Positions 49,471 to 61,359 of a stretch of 64,000 nucleotides of DNA are shown here, one piece after another. Source of the stretch: Rhodococcoides kyotonense (GTDB lineage Bacteria > Actinomycetota > Actinomycetes > Mycobacteriales > Mycobacteriaceae); assembly GCF_900188125.1 (NCBI RefSeq), contig NZ_FZOW01000001.1, forward strand, positions 29,368 through 93,367. The letters run 5' to 3'. A model generated the notes under the pieces. The model was not told the DNA's origin. It worked only from the letters and a program-made list of their open reading frames with translations, and did no database searches. The position numbers and the translations under genes were made by a program. Each line of letters starts with the position of its first letter. Position 1 is the first letter of the stretch.

Positions 49471-50161
49471 TCACGATGCGGCCGACGTCCGTGCATCGCG
49501 CCACGCGGACCGAAACTGATCCGCGGTCAGACCGACCAGGGAGTCCAGAAGCACGTACCCCGGCGTCGGCTCCACGGCCACTTCCGACGGGACGAGCAGC
49601 ACGGAGCAGCCGGCCCGGTGCGCCGACAGTGATCCGGTCGGCGAATCCTCCACTGCCAGACAGCTCGACGGGTCGAGACCGAGAAGTGACGCACCACGCA
49701 GATAGGGCGCCGGGTGGGGCTTGCCCTCGTCGACCTCGTCGCCGCTGACGGTGAAGTCGAAGTACTCGCGCCCGATGGTATCGAGCGCGTTGTCGACGAG
49801 TCCGCGCTCGGTGTTGGTGACGAGAGCTGTCTTCAGGCCCATGTCACGGGCGAGCTGGAGCGCATCCTTCGCACCCGGTCGCCACGGAATACCCTCCGCG
49901 AACAACGATCCGACGCGCGCGGTCAGCCAGTCACGGCCGAACGAGAACATCCGTTCCGTCAACTCGGTTCCGGTGTGCGCGAATACTTTGGTGAGCGCGC
50001 CACGCATCGAGTTTCCGAGAGTGCTCTCCCGAACTTCCGGTGTCAGTTCACGGCCCAGTTCGAGCGACAGCTCGGCAACGGCGACGTCCCAGATCTTCTC
50101 GGAGTCGAGCAGGGTTCCGTCCATGTCCCACAAGACGCCCTGCAGACCGGATACAGCGAGA

Positions 50162-50169
<8 letters not shown>
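49471..50169 (-). CDS. HAD-superfamily phosphatase (beta-phosphoglucomutase/CbbY-like)
   Basis: A 232-residue hydrolase with the HAD motifs in order: [12 protein letters not shown] (nucleophile and acid/base aspartates), LVTNTERG (motif II threonine), a lysine in [17 protein letters not shown], and [18 protein letters not shown] (motif IV). A helical cap sits between motifs I and II, as in the CbbY group. The substrate is unknown. The ATG at 50169 overlaps the metH stop by eight bases, so it is translated with metH and lies ahead of hisE and hisG. A link to methionine or histidine synthesis is only contextual. Confidence 0.88.
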
Positions 50170-53731
<3,562 letters not shown>

Positions 53732-53827
53732 CACTACAGACTAGTGGGGTCGTTTGCACAGGCTCCACTCTCGCCCCCGTGGGCATGGCGCCATGACCAC
53801 GACAGCGCTGCCTGGTCGTAGGCTGGC

Positions 53828-54853
53828 GTGGTGAGTCCTCGAAACCGAGACGGCAACTTTCCCGCCGACAACGACGATACAGAACATGACAATTCGGACA
53901 GCGCCGCGGAGGCGCTGCTGGACGCAGTCACGTCAGCTGTGTCGAACGCAACACCGTTTTCACCGGTTTCCGACCTCGTCGACGACGACGACATTCCGCT
54001 GCCGACGCTGCGCGACCCGATTCTGGTGGCCGCATTCGAGGGGTGGAACGACGCGGGCGACGCCGCGAGCGGAGCCGTCGAACACCTGGAACTGATCTGG
54101 GACGCCAGTCCCCTCGCGGAGCTCGACTCCGAGGACTATTACGACTACCAGGTCAACCGACCGACGATTCGGCAAGTCGACGGAGTGACCCGCGAGATTC
54201 AGTGGCCGTCGACCAGGTTGTCGGTGTGTTCGCCGCCCGGCAGCACACGGGACATCGTGCTTCTCCGCGGTATCGAGCCGAACATGCGCTGGCGAAGCTT
54301 CTGCGACGACCTCCTGGAGTTCATCGAGCAACTCGGGGTCGACACCGTCGTGATCCTCGGCGCTCTCCTGGCAGACACGCCGCACACCCGTCCCGTTCCT
54401 GTGACCGGAAGCGCTCACAGCGTCGAAGCAGCCGAGCGCTTCAATCTCGAACAGACTCGCTACGAGGGGCCGACCGGGATCACCGGCGTCCTGCAGGACG
54501 AATGTGTCAAAGCCGGTGTGCCCGCGGTGTCGTTCTGGGCGGCAGTTCCCCACTACGTCTCGCAGCCACCGAACCCCAAGGCGACCGTCGCTCTGCTGCA
54601 GCGCGTCGAAGAGGTTCTCGACATCGAGGTCCCTCTCGGCGAACTCCCGACGCAGGCGGAGGACTGGGAGGAAGCCGTCACCGAAATGACGAAGGAAGAC
54701 GAGGAGATCAGCGAGTACGTCCGCAGCCTGGAAGAGCGCGGCGACGCAGAGGTCGACATCACCGAGGCGATATCGAAGATCGACGGTGACGCGATCGCCG
54801 CAGAGTTCGAGCGCTACCTGCGTCGACGGGGTCCCGGCAGCTTCGGTCTGTGA
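53828..54853 (+). CDS. PAC2 (proteasome assembly chaperone 2-like) family protein
   Basis: A 341-residue cytosolic protein of the PAC2 family, whose eukaryotic members help assemble proteasomes; the bacterial role is not settled. Residues 1-55 are polar and probably disordered. The core has PILVAAFEGWNDAGDAASGAVEHL, DIVLLRGIEPNMRWRSFCDDLLEF, VVILGALLADTPHTRPVPVTGSA and GVPAVSFWAAVPHYVSQPPNPKATVALL. A charged C-terminus follows. A start at the second GTG (53831) is possible. The equivalent M. tuberculosis gene (Rv2125) also flanks metH. Its stop overlaps the MFS start in GTGA. Confidence 0.87.
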   Translation: MVSPRNRDGNFPADNDDTEHDNSDSAAEALLDAVTSAVSNATPFSPVSDLVDDDDIPLPTLRDPILVAAFEGWNDAGDAASGAVEHLELIWDASPLAELDSEDYYDYQVNRPTIRQVDGVTREIQWPSTRLSVCSPPGSTRDIVLLRGIEPNMRWRSFCDDLLEFIEQLGVDTVVILGALLADTPHTRPVPVTGSAHSVEAAERFNLEQTRYEGPTGITGVLQDECVKAGVPAVSFWAAVPHYVSQPPNPKATVALLQRVEEVLDIEVPLGELPTQAEDWEEAVTEMTKEDEEISEYVRSLEERGDAEVDITEAISKIDGDAIAAEFERYLRRRGPGSFGL

Positions 54854-56034
54854 GCGGTTCTCGCGCAGAACACCGCAGCCGAGCCGATCGGATTCGCGTC
54901 GCAGCTCTGTATTCGGGCGGATTCCTCGGTCCTTTCGGTGGCAGCGTCGTGGCATCGATGCTGCCGGAGATGGGTGATTCGCTCGGCGTGACAGCGGGCA
55001 CGGCGTCGTCGTCGCTCACCGCGTACCTGCTCCCGTTCGCGGTGACGATGCTCGTGTCCGGGACGCTCGGTGCGCGGTGGGGCCGTCTGCGCACAGTCCG
55101 TATCGCGTACGCGGTGTACGGCGTCGCGTCGATCGCCTGCGCGCTCGCGCCGACTCTGGATGTTCTGCTGACGGCACGCGTCGTGCAGGGGTGTGCCAAC
55201 GCGTTCACGACACCGTTGCTGCTCGCGACTCTGGCGGCGACGACGCCACGGGCGCGACTCGGTCGAGTCCTCGGCACGTTCGGTGCGCTGCAGGCAGCGG
55301 GTCAGACGAGCGCCCCTCTGGTCGGTGGAGTGGCCGCCGAATTCGACTGGCGCTACGCCTTCGTCGTCCTGGCGGTCGTGTCCACGGTCCTCGGGCTCGT
55401 CGGGCTACCTCGTACCGACGACGCCGTCGGCCGGGCTCCGCGCGAACGACTCCGTGATGCGATGCGGCCGCACGTGTTGCGCATCGGTCTCGTCGCGCTT
55501 CTGGGGTGGGGCGCATTGGGCGGACTCAACTTCATGCTCGCGTACCGGGCCGAGGACGTGTTCGGTCTCACGTCGGTCCAGCGAGGCTTGCTGCTCACCG
55601 GCTTCGGGCTCACCGGCATCCTGACCGCGCCTGCGGTCGGACGATTGATCGACCGCCTCGGGGCGTCCCGCACCGTCCTGATCGGTGCCGTCGCAGGCGC
55701 CGTGCTCGTCGCAGTCACCGGTACCGTTCCCGCGCTGTGGGTCGTCGGTGTGGCGTGGGCGGCCGCCGGCGTCGCCTCGCAGTTCATCCTGGTCGGTGTC
55801 AACGCGGCCGCGCTCGGCGGAGGTGCAAATCGTGGAGGCGCGGTCTCGGTGGTCCAGGCCTTCCGGTTCTCCGGTGCTGCCGTGGCGCCGCTGGCCCTGA
55901 CGCCGTTGTACCTCGCGCATCCGGCCGCCGGGTTCCTCGTTCCTGCGGTGCTGCTTGCCGTCGTCGCACCGATCGCGATGCCCCGCGGCACCCGCCCTGA
56001 CAAGCGCGAAGTCGGAGCTGTGAGTTCTTCCTGA
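54850..56034 (+). CDS. Major facilitator superfamily efflux-type transporter
   Basis: A 394-residue membrane protein with about 12 hydrophobic segments. The loop between helices 2 and 3 has the MFS motif A, GTLGARWGRLRTVRIAYAVYG; a second copy-like motif is GRLIDRLGASRTVLIGAVAG. LARVVQGCANAF-like (LTARVVQGCANAFTTPLLLATLAA) is the motif of drug/proton antiporters. The GTG at 54850 overlaps the PAC2 gene. The substrate is unknown. It precedes the nir genes by 56 bases, but a nitrate/nitrite role is not supported because NarK-type signatures are absent. Confidence 0.87.
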   Translation: MSGSRAEHRSRADRIRVAALYSGGFLGPFGGSVVASMLPEMGDSLGVTAGTASSSLTAYLLPFAVTMLVSGTLGARWGRLRTVRIAYAVYGVASIACALAPTLDVLLTARVVQGCANAFTTPLLLATLAATTPRARLGRVLGTFGALQAAGQTSAPLVGGVAAEFDWRYAFVVLAVVSTVLGLVGLPRTDDAVGRAPRERLRDAMRPHVLRIGLVALLGWGALGGLNFMLAYRAEDVFGLTSVQRGLLLTGFGLTGILTAPAVGRLIDRLGASRTVLIGAVAGAVLVAVTGTVPALWVVGVAWAAAGVASQFILVGVNAAALGGGANRGGAVSVVQAFRFSGAAVAPLALTPLYLAHPAAGFLVPAVLLAVVAPIAMPRGTRPDKREVGAVSSS

Positions 56035-56041
56035 CCCTTCC

Positions 56042-56068
56042 GTAACTCGGACGCAGCGAAGACGTCAC
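56042..56068 (+). promoter_or_regulatory. Possible degenerate GlnR box ahead of the nir operon
   Basis: Two GTNAC half-sites (GTAAC at 56042-56046, GTCAC at 56064-56068) are 22 bases apart, with GCAGC in the middle b-site position, the spacing used by actinobacterial GlnR. The b-sites are poor matches. GlnR controls nirBD in related bacteria, which is why the site is listed. Low certainty. Confidence 0.25.
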
Positions 56069-56090
56069 CGGGTGACCGCACGCTGGGTCC

Positions 56091-56438
56091 ATGGCCAGCA
56101 CACCGCGTTTCCTGCAGGGCGTCTTTCCATTCGTCGGACACGGTCTCGGCAAGCCCGAGTCGGTCGATGCGTCCACCACCTTCGTCGTTCCATCCGGGTC
56201 GATCGCGCAGCCGCTCTATTTTCGAGGCGGAAATTCGAGCGACGAACTGGTCGTCGTGACACTGTTGCGCGACGGTCAGCCGATGCGCATGTTCCCGATG
56301 GGAGCAAAGAGCGGAGTCAACATTCCGCTGCGGGTGGTCGAGGACGTCGATCCCGATTCGGTGCTCGAACTGGTGGTCGCGGCGCCCGAGGGAACCACCG
56401 GAGAAATCGTCGTCGACTTCGGTCTGGTGTTGATCTGA
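56091..56438 (+). CDS. Small conserved-looking protein in the nirBD operon, function unknown
   Basis: A 115-residue acidic protein, probably all-beta: alternating hydrophobic strands (STTFVVPSGSIAQPLYFRG, DELVVVTLLRDGQPMRMFPMGAKSG, DSVLELVVAAPEGTTGEIVVDFGLVLI). No cysteines, no signal peptide, no membrane helix. I do not recognise the family. It starts at the ATG at 56091 and its TGA overlaps the nirB ATG (TGATG), so it is translated with the nitrite reductase. A chaperone, scaffold or ligand-binding role for the enzyme is a guess from context. Confidence 0.75.
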   Translation: MASTPRFLQGVFPFVGHGLGKPESVDASTTFVVPSGSIAQPLYFRGGNSSDELVVVTLLRDGQPMRMFPMGAKSGVNIPLRVVEDVDPDSVLELVVAAPEGTTGEIVVDFGLVLI

Positions 56439-58927
56439 TGACGCCTGGGACTCGGCAGCGGCTTCTGGTCGTCGGTAACGGCATGGCAGGCGCGCGGACC
56501 GTCGAGGAGATCCTGAAGCGCGGCGCCGACCGCTTCGACGTCACCATGATCGGCGACGAGCCGTACGGCAACTACAACAGAATCATGTTGTCGCACGTAC
56601 TGGCCGGTGAGACCGGTGTCGACGACGAGGACCTCCTGCTCAACCCGATGAGCTGGTATCGCGACAACGGCGTGACGCTGTACGCCGGCGATCGCGCCGT
56701 CTCACTCGATCGGTTCGCGAAGTCGGTGCGCTGCGAGAGCGGACGCGAGGTCGCCTACGACATCCTCGTGATCGCCACCGGCAGCAACACGTTCTTTCCC
56801 AACATGGACGGCCTGCGTGAATCGGACGGCCGACTCGCGCGCGGTGTCTTCGGGTTCCGGACGATCGAAGACACCAACGGAATGCTGCAGATGGCCGCGT
56901 CCGACGACGACCTACGGGCCGTCGTCATCGGCGGCGGACTTCTTGGGCTGGAAGCCGCCTACGGGTTGCGGACGCAGGGGCTCGACGTCGACGTCGTCCA
57001 CTCCCCCGGCCACCTGATGAACCAGCAACTCGACGAGCGTGGTGGCCGTTTGTTGCGCAACAAGATCGAGTCCTTGGGTGTCGGCGTGCACACGTCGCGG
57101 CGAACCACAGCGGTGCTACGTGACGAGTCCGGCCGAGTCGCGGGTGTCGCGTTCAACGACGGCAGTTCACTGCCCGCAGACATGATCGTCGTCACCGCGG
57201 GCATTCGTCCCAACGTCGAGTTCGCCCGAGGAGGCGGGCTCGTGATCGAGCGAGGCATCGTCGTCGACGACCAATTGCGTTGCGAAGACGAAGGATCCAT
57301 CTATGCGGTCGGCGAATGCTGCCAGCATCGCGGTGAGGTCTACGGTCTCGTCGCGCCGCTGTGGGAGCAGGCCGTCGTTCTGGCCGAGCATCTCGCGGGT
57401 ACGAATTCGGCTGCTGCATATCACGGTTCACGGTTGACGACGAAGCTGAAGGTGGCCGGAGTGGACGTCGCAGCGATGGGCGTGAAAGGCCCCGAGCGCG
57501 ACGACGACGAGTTCGTGCAGTTCTACGAGCCACGCAGCGGGACGTACAAGTCCGTCGTCGTGCGTGACGGAAAGCTCATCGGCGCAACACTTCTGGGTGA
57601 TATCAGCAAGGCGAACTTCCTGACGCAGGCGTTCGACGAGAAAGTGCCGCTCCCGGACGAGCGCATCAGCATGCTGTTCGACATGGGCACTCCGAGCGCC
57701 TCCACGGGAGCGGCCGAGCTCGCCAACGACGTGCAGGTGTGCAACTGCAACGGAGTCACGAAGGGGGCGATCGTCGCGTGCGTCCACGCGGGCGCGAAAT
57801 CGATGGGCGACGTCACAGCCGCGACCCGAGCGGGTAAGGGCTGCGGGTCGTGCAAGGGCCTCGTCGCCGACATCCTGGCCTGCGCCGCCGGTGGCGCGGT
57901 GGAGGCCGATCCGGCAGCGGACTGGTACGTACCGTGCATTCCGCTGGCCAAGCCTGCACTGATCGACGTGATCCGCGACCGTGACCTGCGGTCGGTCTCG
58001 CAGGTGTTCGCCGAGTTGGCCACCGACGGCCGCGAGGACGCTCCGTCCAAGATGCCGCTCGCGTCGTTGCTGCGGACCGTCTGGGGACCGGACTGGGTCG
58101 ACGAACGCGGTGCACTGTTCATCAACGACCGCGTGCATGCCAACATCCAGCGCGACGGCACGTTCTCCGTCGTTCCGCAGATGAAAGGTGGCGTGACGAC
58201 GCCCGATCAGCTGCGCAAAATCGCCGACGTTGCGGACAAGTATCGGGTACCGCTCGTGAAGGTGACCGGAGGCCAGCGCATCGACCTGCTCGGCATCAAG
58301 AAGGAAGACCTACCGAAGGTCTGGGGTGACCTCGACATGCCGTCCGGGTTCGCCTACGGCAAGAGCATGCGCACGGTGAAAACGTGTGTCGGCAGCGACT
58401 TCTGCCGGTTCGGTCTGGGTGACTCGACAGCTCTTGGAATCGCGCTGGAGGAGCGCTTCCAAGGACTGGAGACGCCCGCCAAGCTGAAGCTCGCGGTGGC
58501 TGGGTGTCCCCGCAACTGCTCCGAGGCACTGTGCAAGGACCTCGGTGTCGTGTCGGTCGGCGACGACAAATGGGAGATCTACGTCGGAGGAGCGGCAGGC
58601 GCGCACATCCGGAAGGGCGATCTTCTGGCGACCGTCGTCGGCGCCGACGAAGTCGTCCGTGTCGCAGGAGTGTTCATTCAGCACTATCGCGAGTCCGCGC
58701 AGTGGCTCGAGCGAACGTACGCCTGGGTTCCGCGTGTCGGCCTGGAAGAACTGCAACGCCGATTGATCGACGACGGCGACGGCATCGTCGCGGGATTGGA
58801 GGACCGCATGCAGACATCGGTGAACGGCTACCGCGATCCCTGGCAGGACAGGGTGGAACAGAAGTCCCCCGCCCAGTTCGCGCCGTCCCTCCCCCTGCTG
58901 CCGTTGCCGCAGGTACCGGTTCGATGA
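56438..58927 (+). CDS. nirB: Assimilatory nitrite reductase (NADH), large subunit
   Basis: Reduces nitrite to ammonium in the cytosol. The 829 residues contain an FAD/NAD(P)-binding half (VVGNGMAGARTVEEIL, VVIGGGLLGLEAAYGL), a BFD-like 2Fe-2S domain (VCNCNGVTKGAIVACV...GKGCGSCKGLV) and the siroheme/4Fe-4S module with TCVGSDFCRFGLGD and AGCPRNCSEALCKDLGVV. It is complete and of normal length. It starts at the ATG at 56438, coupled to the small upstream gene, and its stop overlaps nirD. It needs siroheme, whose precursor precorrin-2 also feeds the cobalamin pathway in this window. Confidence 0.96.
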   Translation: MTPGTRQRLLVVGNGMAGARTVEEILKRGADRFDVTMIGDEPYGNYNRIMLSHVLAGETGVDDEDLLLNPMSWYRDNGVTLYAGDRAVSLDRFAKSVRCESGREVAYDILVIATGSNTFFPNMDGLRESDGRLARGVFGFRTIEDTNGMLQMAASDDDLRAVVIGGGLLGLEAAYGLRTQGLDVDVVHSPGHLMNQQLDERGGRLLRNKIESLGVGVHTSRRTTAVLRDESGRVAGVAFNDGSSLPADMIVVTAGIRPNVEFARGGGLVIERGIVVDDQLRCEDEGSIYAVGECCQHRGEVYGLVAPLWEQAVVLAEHLAGTNSAAAYHGSRLTTKLKVAGVDVAAMGVKGPERDDDEFVQFYEPRSGTYKSVVVRDGKLIGATLLGDISKANFLTQAFDEKVPLPDERISMLFDMGTPSASTGAAELANDVQVCNCNGVTKGAIVACVHAGAKSMGDVTAATRAGKGCGSCKGLVADILACAAGGAVEADPAADWYVPCIPLAKPALIDVIRDRDLRSVSQVFAELATDGREDAPSKMPLASLLRTVWGPDWVDERGALFINDRVHANIQRDGTFSVVPQMKGGVTTPDQLRKIADVADKYRVPLVKVTGGQRIDLLGIKKEDLPKVWGDLDMPSGFAYGKSMRTVKTCVGSDFCRFGLGDSTALGIALEERFQGLETPAKLKLAVAGCPRNCSEALCKDLGVVSVGDDKWEIYVGGAAGAHIRKGDLLATVVGADEVVRVAGVFIQHYRESAQWLERTYAWVPRVGLEELQRRLIDDGDGIVAGLEDRMQTSVNGYRDPWQDRVEQKSPAQFAPSLPLLPLPQVPVR

Positions 58928-59226
58928 GCGTCCCGGTCGGCTCGCTCGACGACCTCACACCCGGGGAGGGTCGCGCCTACGTCGTCGACGGAAGACAGGT
59001 GGCGGTGTTCCTGCTCGGCGACGGCACCGTGCGCGCGACCGACGCGGTCTGCCCACACCGTGGCGGTCCCCTCGCGGACGGGCAGATCGACGGTTCGGTC
59101 GTCGTCTGCCCGCTGCATCAGTACGCGTTCTCGCTCGACGACGGCACATGTGCAAGCGGAATCGATGCGGTCGCGACATATCCCGCCGCGATCGTGGACG
59201 GCAAGGTGACGGTCGAACTGCACTAG
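58924..59226 (+). CDS. nirD: Nitrite reductase small subunit (Rieske-type)
   Basis: A 100-residue Rieske ferredoxin-like subunit. Both cluster motifs are intact: CPHRGG and CPLHQYAFSLDDG (C-x-H ... C-x2-H), so it should bind a 2Fe-2S cluster, unlike some NirD proteins that have lost the ligands. The ATG at 58924 overlaps the nirB stop by four bases. It is the last gene of the operon; a palindrome for the next gene begins 24 bases on. Confidence 0.95.
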   Translation: MSVPVGSLDDLTPGEGRAYVVDGRQVAVFLLGDGTVRATDAVCPHRGGPLADGQIDGSVVVCPLHQYAFSLDDGTCASGIDAVATYPAAIVDGKVTVELH

Positions 59227-59250
59227 GTCTTGCGCCCGGCGGCCCTCTCG

Positions 59251-59283
59251 GTCATATTGGATAGTAATGCTATCCAATATGAC
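59251..59283. promoter_or_regulatory. Operator-like palindrome before the DUF4188 gene
   Basis: Arms GTCATATTGGATAG (59251-59264) and CTATCCAATATGAC (59270-59283) are perfect 14-base complements around TAATG. CTCTCG on the left and GAGAG on the right nearly extend the symmetry. It is AT-rich, lies 15-47 bases before the ATG, and probably overlaps the promoter, which suggests a repressor site (TetR- or PadR-type size). It could instead act as a nirD terminator. Confidence 0.65.
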
Positions 59284-59297
59284 GAGAGGTGACTGCC

Positions 59298-59777
59298 ATG
59301 GAGACGAATCGGGTTCTGCCCGGCCGGCATACCGCGCGCATCGAAGGCGACTTCGTGGTGTTCGTCATCGGGATACGGATCAACAAGTGGCGGAAAGTCC
59401 GCAGGTGGGTGCGGCCCTTCTTCGCCATGCCCGCGATGCTGAAAGAGCTTCGCGCCCACCCGGAGGCTGGTTTGCTCGACGCCCGAATCATGCTGGGCGG
59501 CAGAACGTTCACGCTCATTCAGTACTGGCGCAGCTTCGACCAGCTGGAGAAGTTCGCGAAGAACCCCGACGACCTTCACCTACCGGCGTGGCGGAACTTC
59601 AACAGAAGCGTCGGGTCGAGCGGTGATGTCGGGGTCTTCCACGAGACTTACCGCGTTGGGCCAGGAGATCACGAGTCGATCTACGTGAACATGCCGGTAG
59701 TCGGACTCGCGGCGGCCGGGGCGTCCATTGCGGTCGACACCCGCACCGATACCGCCCGCCGTCGCCTCGACACGTGA
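59298..59777 (+). CDS. DUF4188 domain protein (monooxygenase-like)
   Basis: A 159-residue cytosolic protein of the DUF4188 family (ferredoxin-like/heme-degrading-monooxygenase-like fold). Signature stretches: PGRHTARIEGDFVVFVIGIRINKWRKVRRW, MPAMLKELRAHPEAGLLDARIMLGGRTFTLIQYWRSFDQLEKFA and FHETYRVGPGDHESIYVNMPVVGLAAAG. The ATG at 59298 has GAGAGG eight bases upstream; a GTG three codons earlier is less well placed. Such genes often sit beside TetR/PadR regulators, but none is here. The palindrome just upstream suggests inducible expression. The substrate is unknown. Confidence 0.82.
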   Translation: METNRVLPGRHTARIEGDFVVFVIGIRINKWRKVRRWVRPFFAMPAMLKELRAHPEAGLLDARIMLGGRTFTLIQYWRSFDQLEKFAKNPDDLHLPAWRNFNRSVGSSGDVGVFHETYRVGPGDHESIYVNMPVVGLAAAGASIAVDTRTDTARRRLDT

Positions 59778-59832
59778 CCGTCCCGCAGGCTCGTGTTTTC
59801 ACTCCTACACGCCAACGCCCTACCCTGTTCCA

Positions 59833-61359
59833 GTGAGCGATTCGGGTGACGACAACGCACGTCTGGGTGGCGCGGCGGCGTTTCTGCAGGAAGATCGCCT
59901 CAAGCTGTTCGCGTTCACCGTCGCGGAGAAGCGCCAGGAGTACCTGTGGGTGCTGCGGGCGTTCGACATCGCCCGGGCCAATTACGTCGTCCTGCTGCAC
60001 GCCGCAGACATCGCCGACACGCTCGCCAGGAACGCCCCCGAGGACCTGAAGCTGAGCGCGGCGGAGATCGGGCCTCTGCTCGAGCAGCTGCACGCCTGGG
60101 AGCTGCTCGAACGCAGCTATGACGGTTCGCGCGCGGCCACGCTGGCGGAGTACCGCAACCGCCACTTCGTCTACCAGTTCAGCCAAGCAGGCTACAAGGC
60201 GTTCCGTGCCGTCGAGGACGTCCTCGGCGCACGGCTCGACGACGCATCGCTGTCGAGGCTCGTGCTGCCGGAACTGCTCGCGGACATGCACGAGCTGGCC
60301 GACGCGAACCGCCAGGCCGACGGTGACCTCATCTACCGCAAGCTGTCGAGGCTCGACTCCACGCTGTCGGAGATGGCCACGCGCGCCGCGCACTTCTATC
60401 TGGTGCTCGGTGACCTCGTCCGCACCACCGAGATCACTCCCGAGTCCTTTCTCGTACACAAGGACGCGCTGCTGACGCACATGCGTGAGTTCAGTTCCGA
60501 TCTGACTCGCTACGCCCCCAAGCTGGCCGAAGCCATCGGCGTCGTCGAGGACAGCGGCATCGACGCCCTCATCGAGCGAGCCGCCGTCAGCGACGAACGT
60601 GTCTTCCTCACCGTCGACGAACGGCGCGCCGACTGGCAGGCACGCTGGTCCGGCCTGTCCCACTGGTTCGTCGCCGCGGAAGCCGAGCTCAGCGAGTCGG
60701 AACGCCTTCGCGAAGGAACGATGAGCGCCATCGCAGCGGTTCTGTCGCTGCTCCGACGCGTGACCGAGACTCGTAAAGGCGGTGTGAGCCGAGAAAGCCA
60801 GCTGCGTCATCTGGCCGGCTGGTTCTCGAACACTCCCACCGAGGACAGCGCGCATGCTCTGTTCCACGCAGTGTTCGGTCTCGGACGCCCTCGCCACCTC
60901 TCGATGGTGCATCCGGATGCCGACATCATCCCGACGTCGCGAACGTGGTGGGAGGCGCCTCCCGTCGAGATCTCCCGCACTCTCGCCGAGACGGGCCGGA
61001 CTCCGTCCCCCGGCCTTCCCGGCCGGCTACAGCGCAACGACGGCAGTGTGCGACGCCTTCGCGAACGCCAGCTCGAGGCGCAACGCTCACGCAGCATCGC
61101 AGCGCACTCTCTGGCATCGTCGGGTGTCTACGAACGCACTCTCGACGAAGAGGAGACCGAGGTTCTGTTGAGTCTGCTCAATGCCGCGTTGACCGCCCGA
61201 GTGCGGGTCAGCGGACAGACGTCGGGATCCACGGGCTCGGACAGCGGCGTCAAACTCACGCTGAGCGAGAGTCCGACCTCGACGGTCGTCCAGACAGCAC
61301 GTGGGCGGCTGCACCTCGACCGGTTGACGCTCGAGGTCGCGGAGGTGGCGCGCCGGTGA
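59833..61359 (+). CDS. jetA: Wadjet type II component JetA (TIGR02677/DUF2397)
   Basis: A kleisin-like subunit of a four-gene SMC-family defence system that acts against plasmid DNA. The 508 residues are mostly alpha-helical and match TIGR02677: FAFTVAEKRQEYLWVLRAFDIARANYVVLLHAADI, EYRNRHFVYQFSQAGYKAFRAVEDVLG, RKLSRLDSTLSEMATRAAHFYLVLGDLVRTTEI and a C-terminal RLQRNDGSVRRLRERQLEAQRSRSIAAHSLASSG. The GTG at 59833 has no ribosome site but has TACCCT six bases upstream, fitting a leaderless transcript. Its stop overlaps jetB in GTGA. The family assignment is from recognised patterns; the activity is known for related systems, not shown here. Confidence 0.88.
   Translation: MSDSGDDNARLGGAAAFLQEDRLKLFAFTVAEKRQEYLWVLRAFDIARANYVVLLHAADIADTLARNAPEDLKLSAAEIGPLLEQLHAWELLERSYDGSRAATLAEYRNRHFVYQFSQAGYKAFRAVEDVLGARLDDASLSRLVLPELLADMHELADANRQADGDLIYRKLSRLDSTLSEMATRAAHFYLVLGDLVRTTEITPESFLVHKDALLTHMREFSSDLTRYAPKLAEAIGVVEDSGIDALIERAAVSDERVFLTVDERRADWQARWSGLSHWFVAAEAELSESERLREGTMSAIAAVLSLLRRVTETRKGGVSRESQLRHLAGWFSNTPTEDSAHALFHAVFGLGRPRHLSMVHPDADIIPTSRTWWEAPPVEISRTLAETGRTPSPGLPGRLQRNDGSVRRLRERQLEAQRSRSIAAHSLASSGVYERTLDEEETEVLLSLLNAALTARVRVSGQTSGSTGSDSGVKLTLSESPTSTVVQTARGRLHLDRLTLEVAEVARR

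Noticed and set aside
54850..56034. Calling the MFS gene a nitrate/nitrite transporter because it precedes nirBD
   Set aside because: The NarK/NasA signature motifs are absent, and the gene is coupled to the PAC2 gene rather than to the nir genes.
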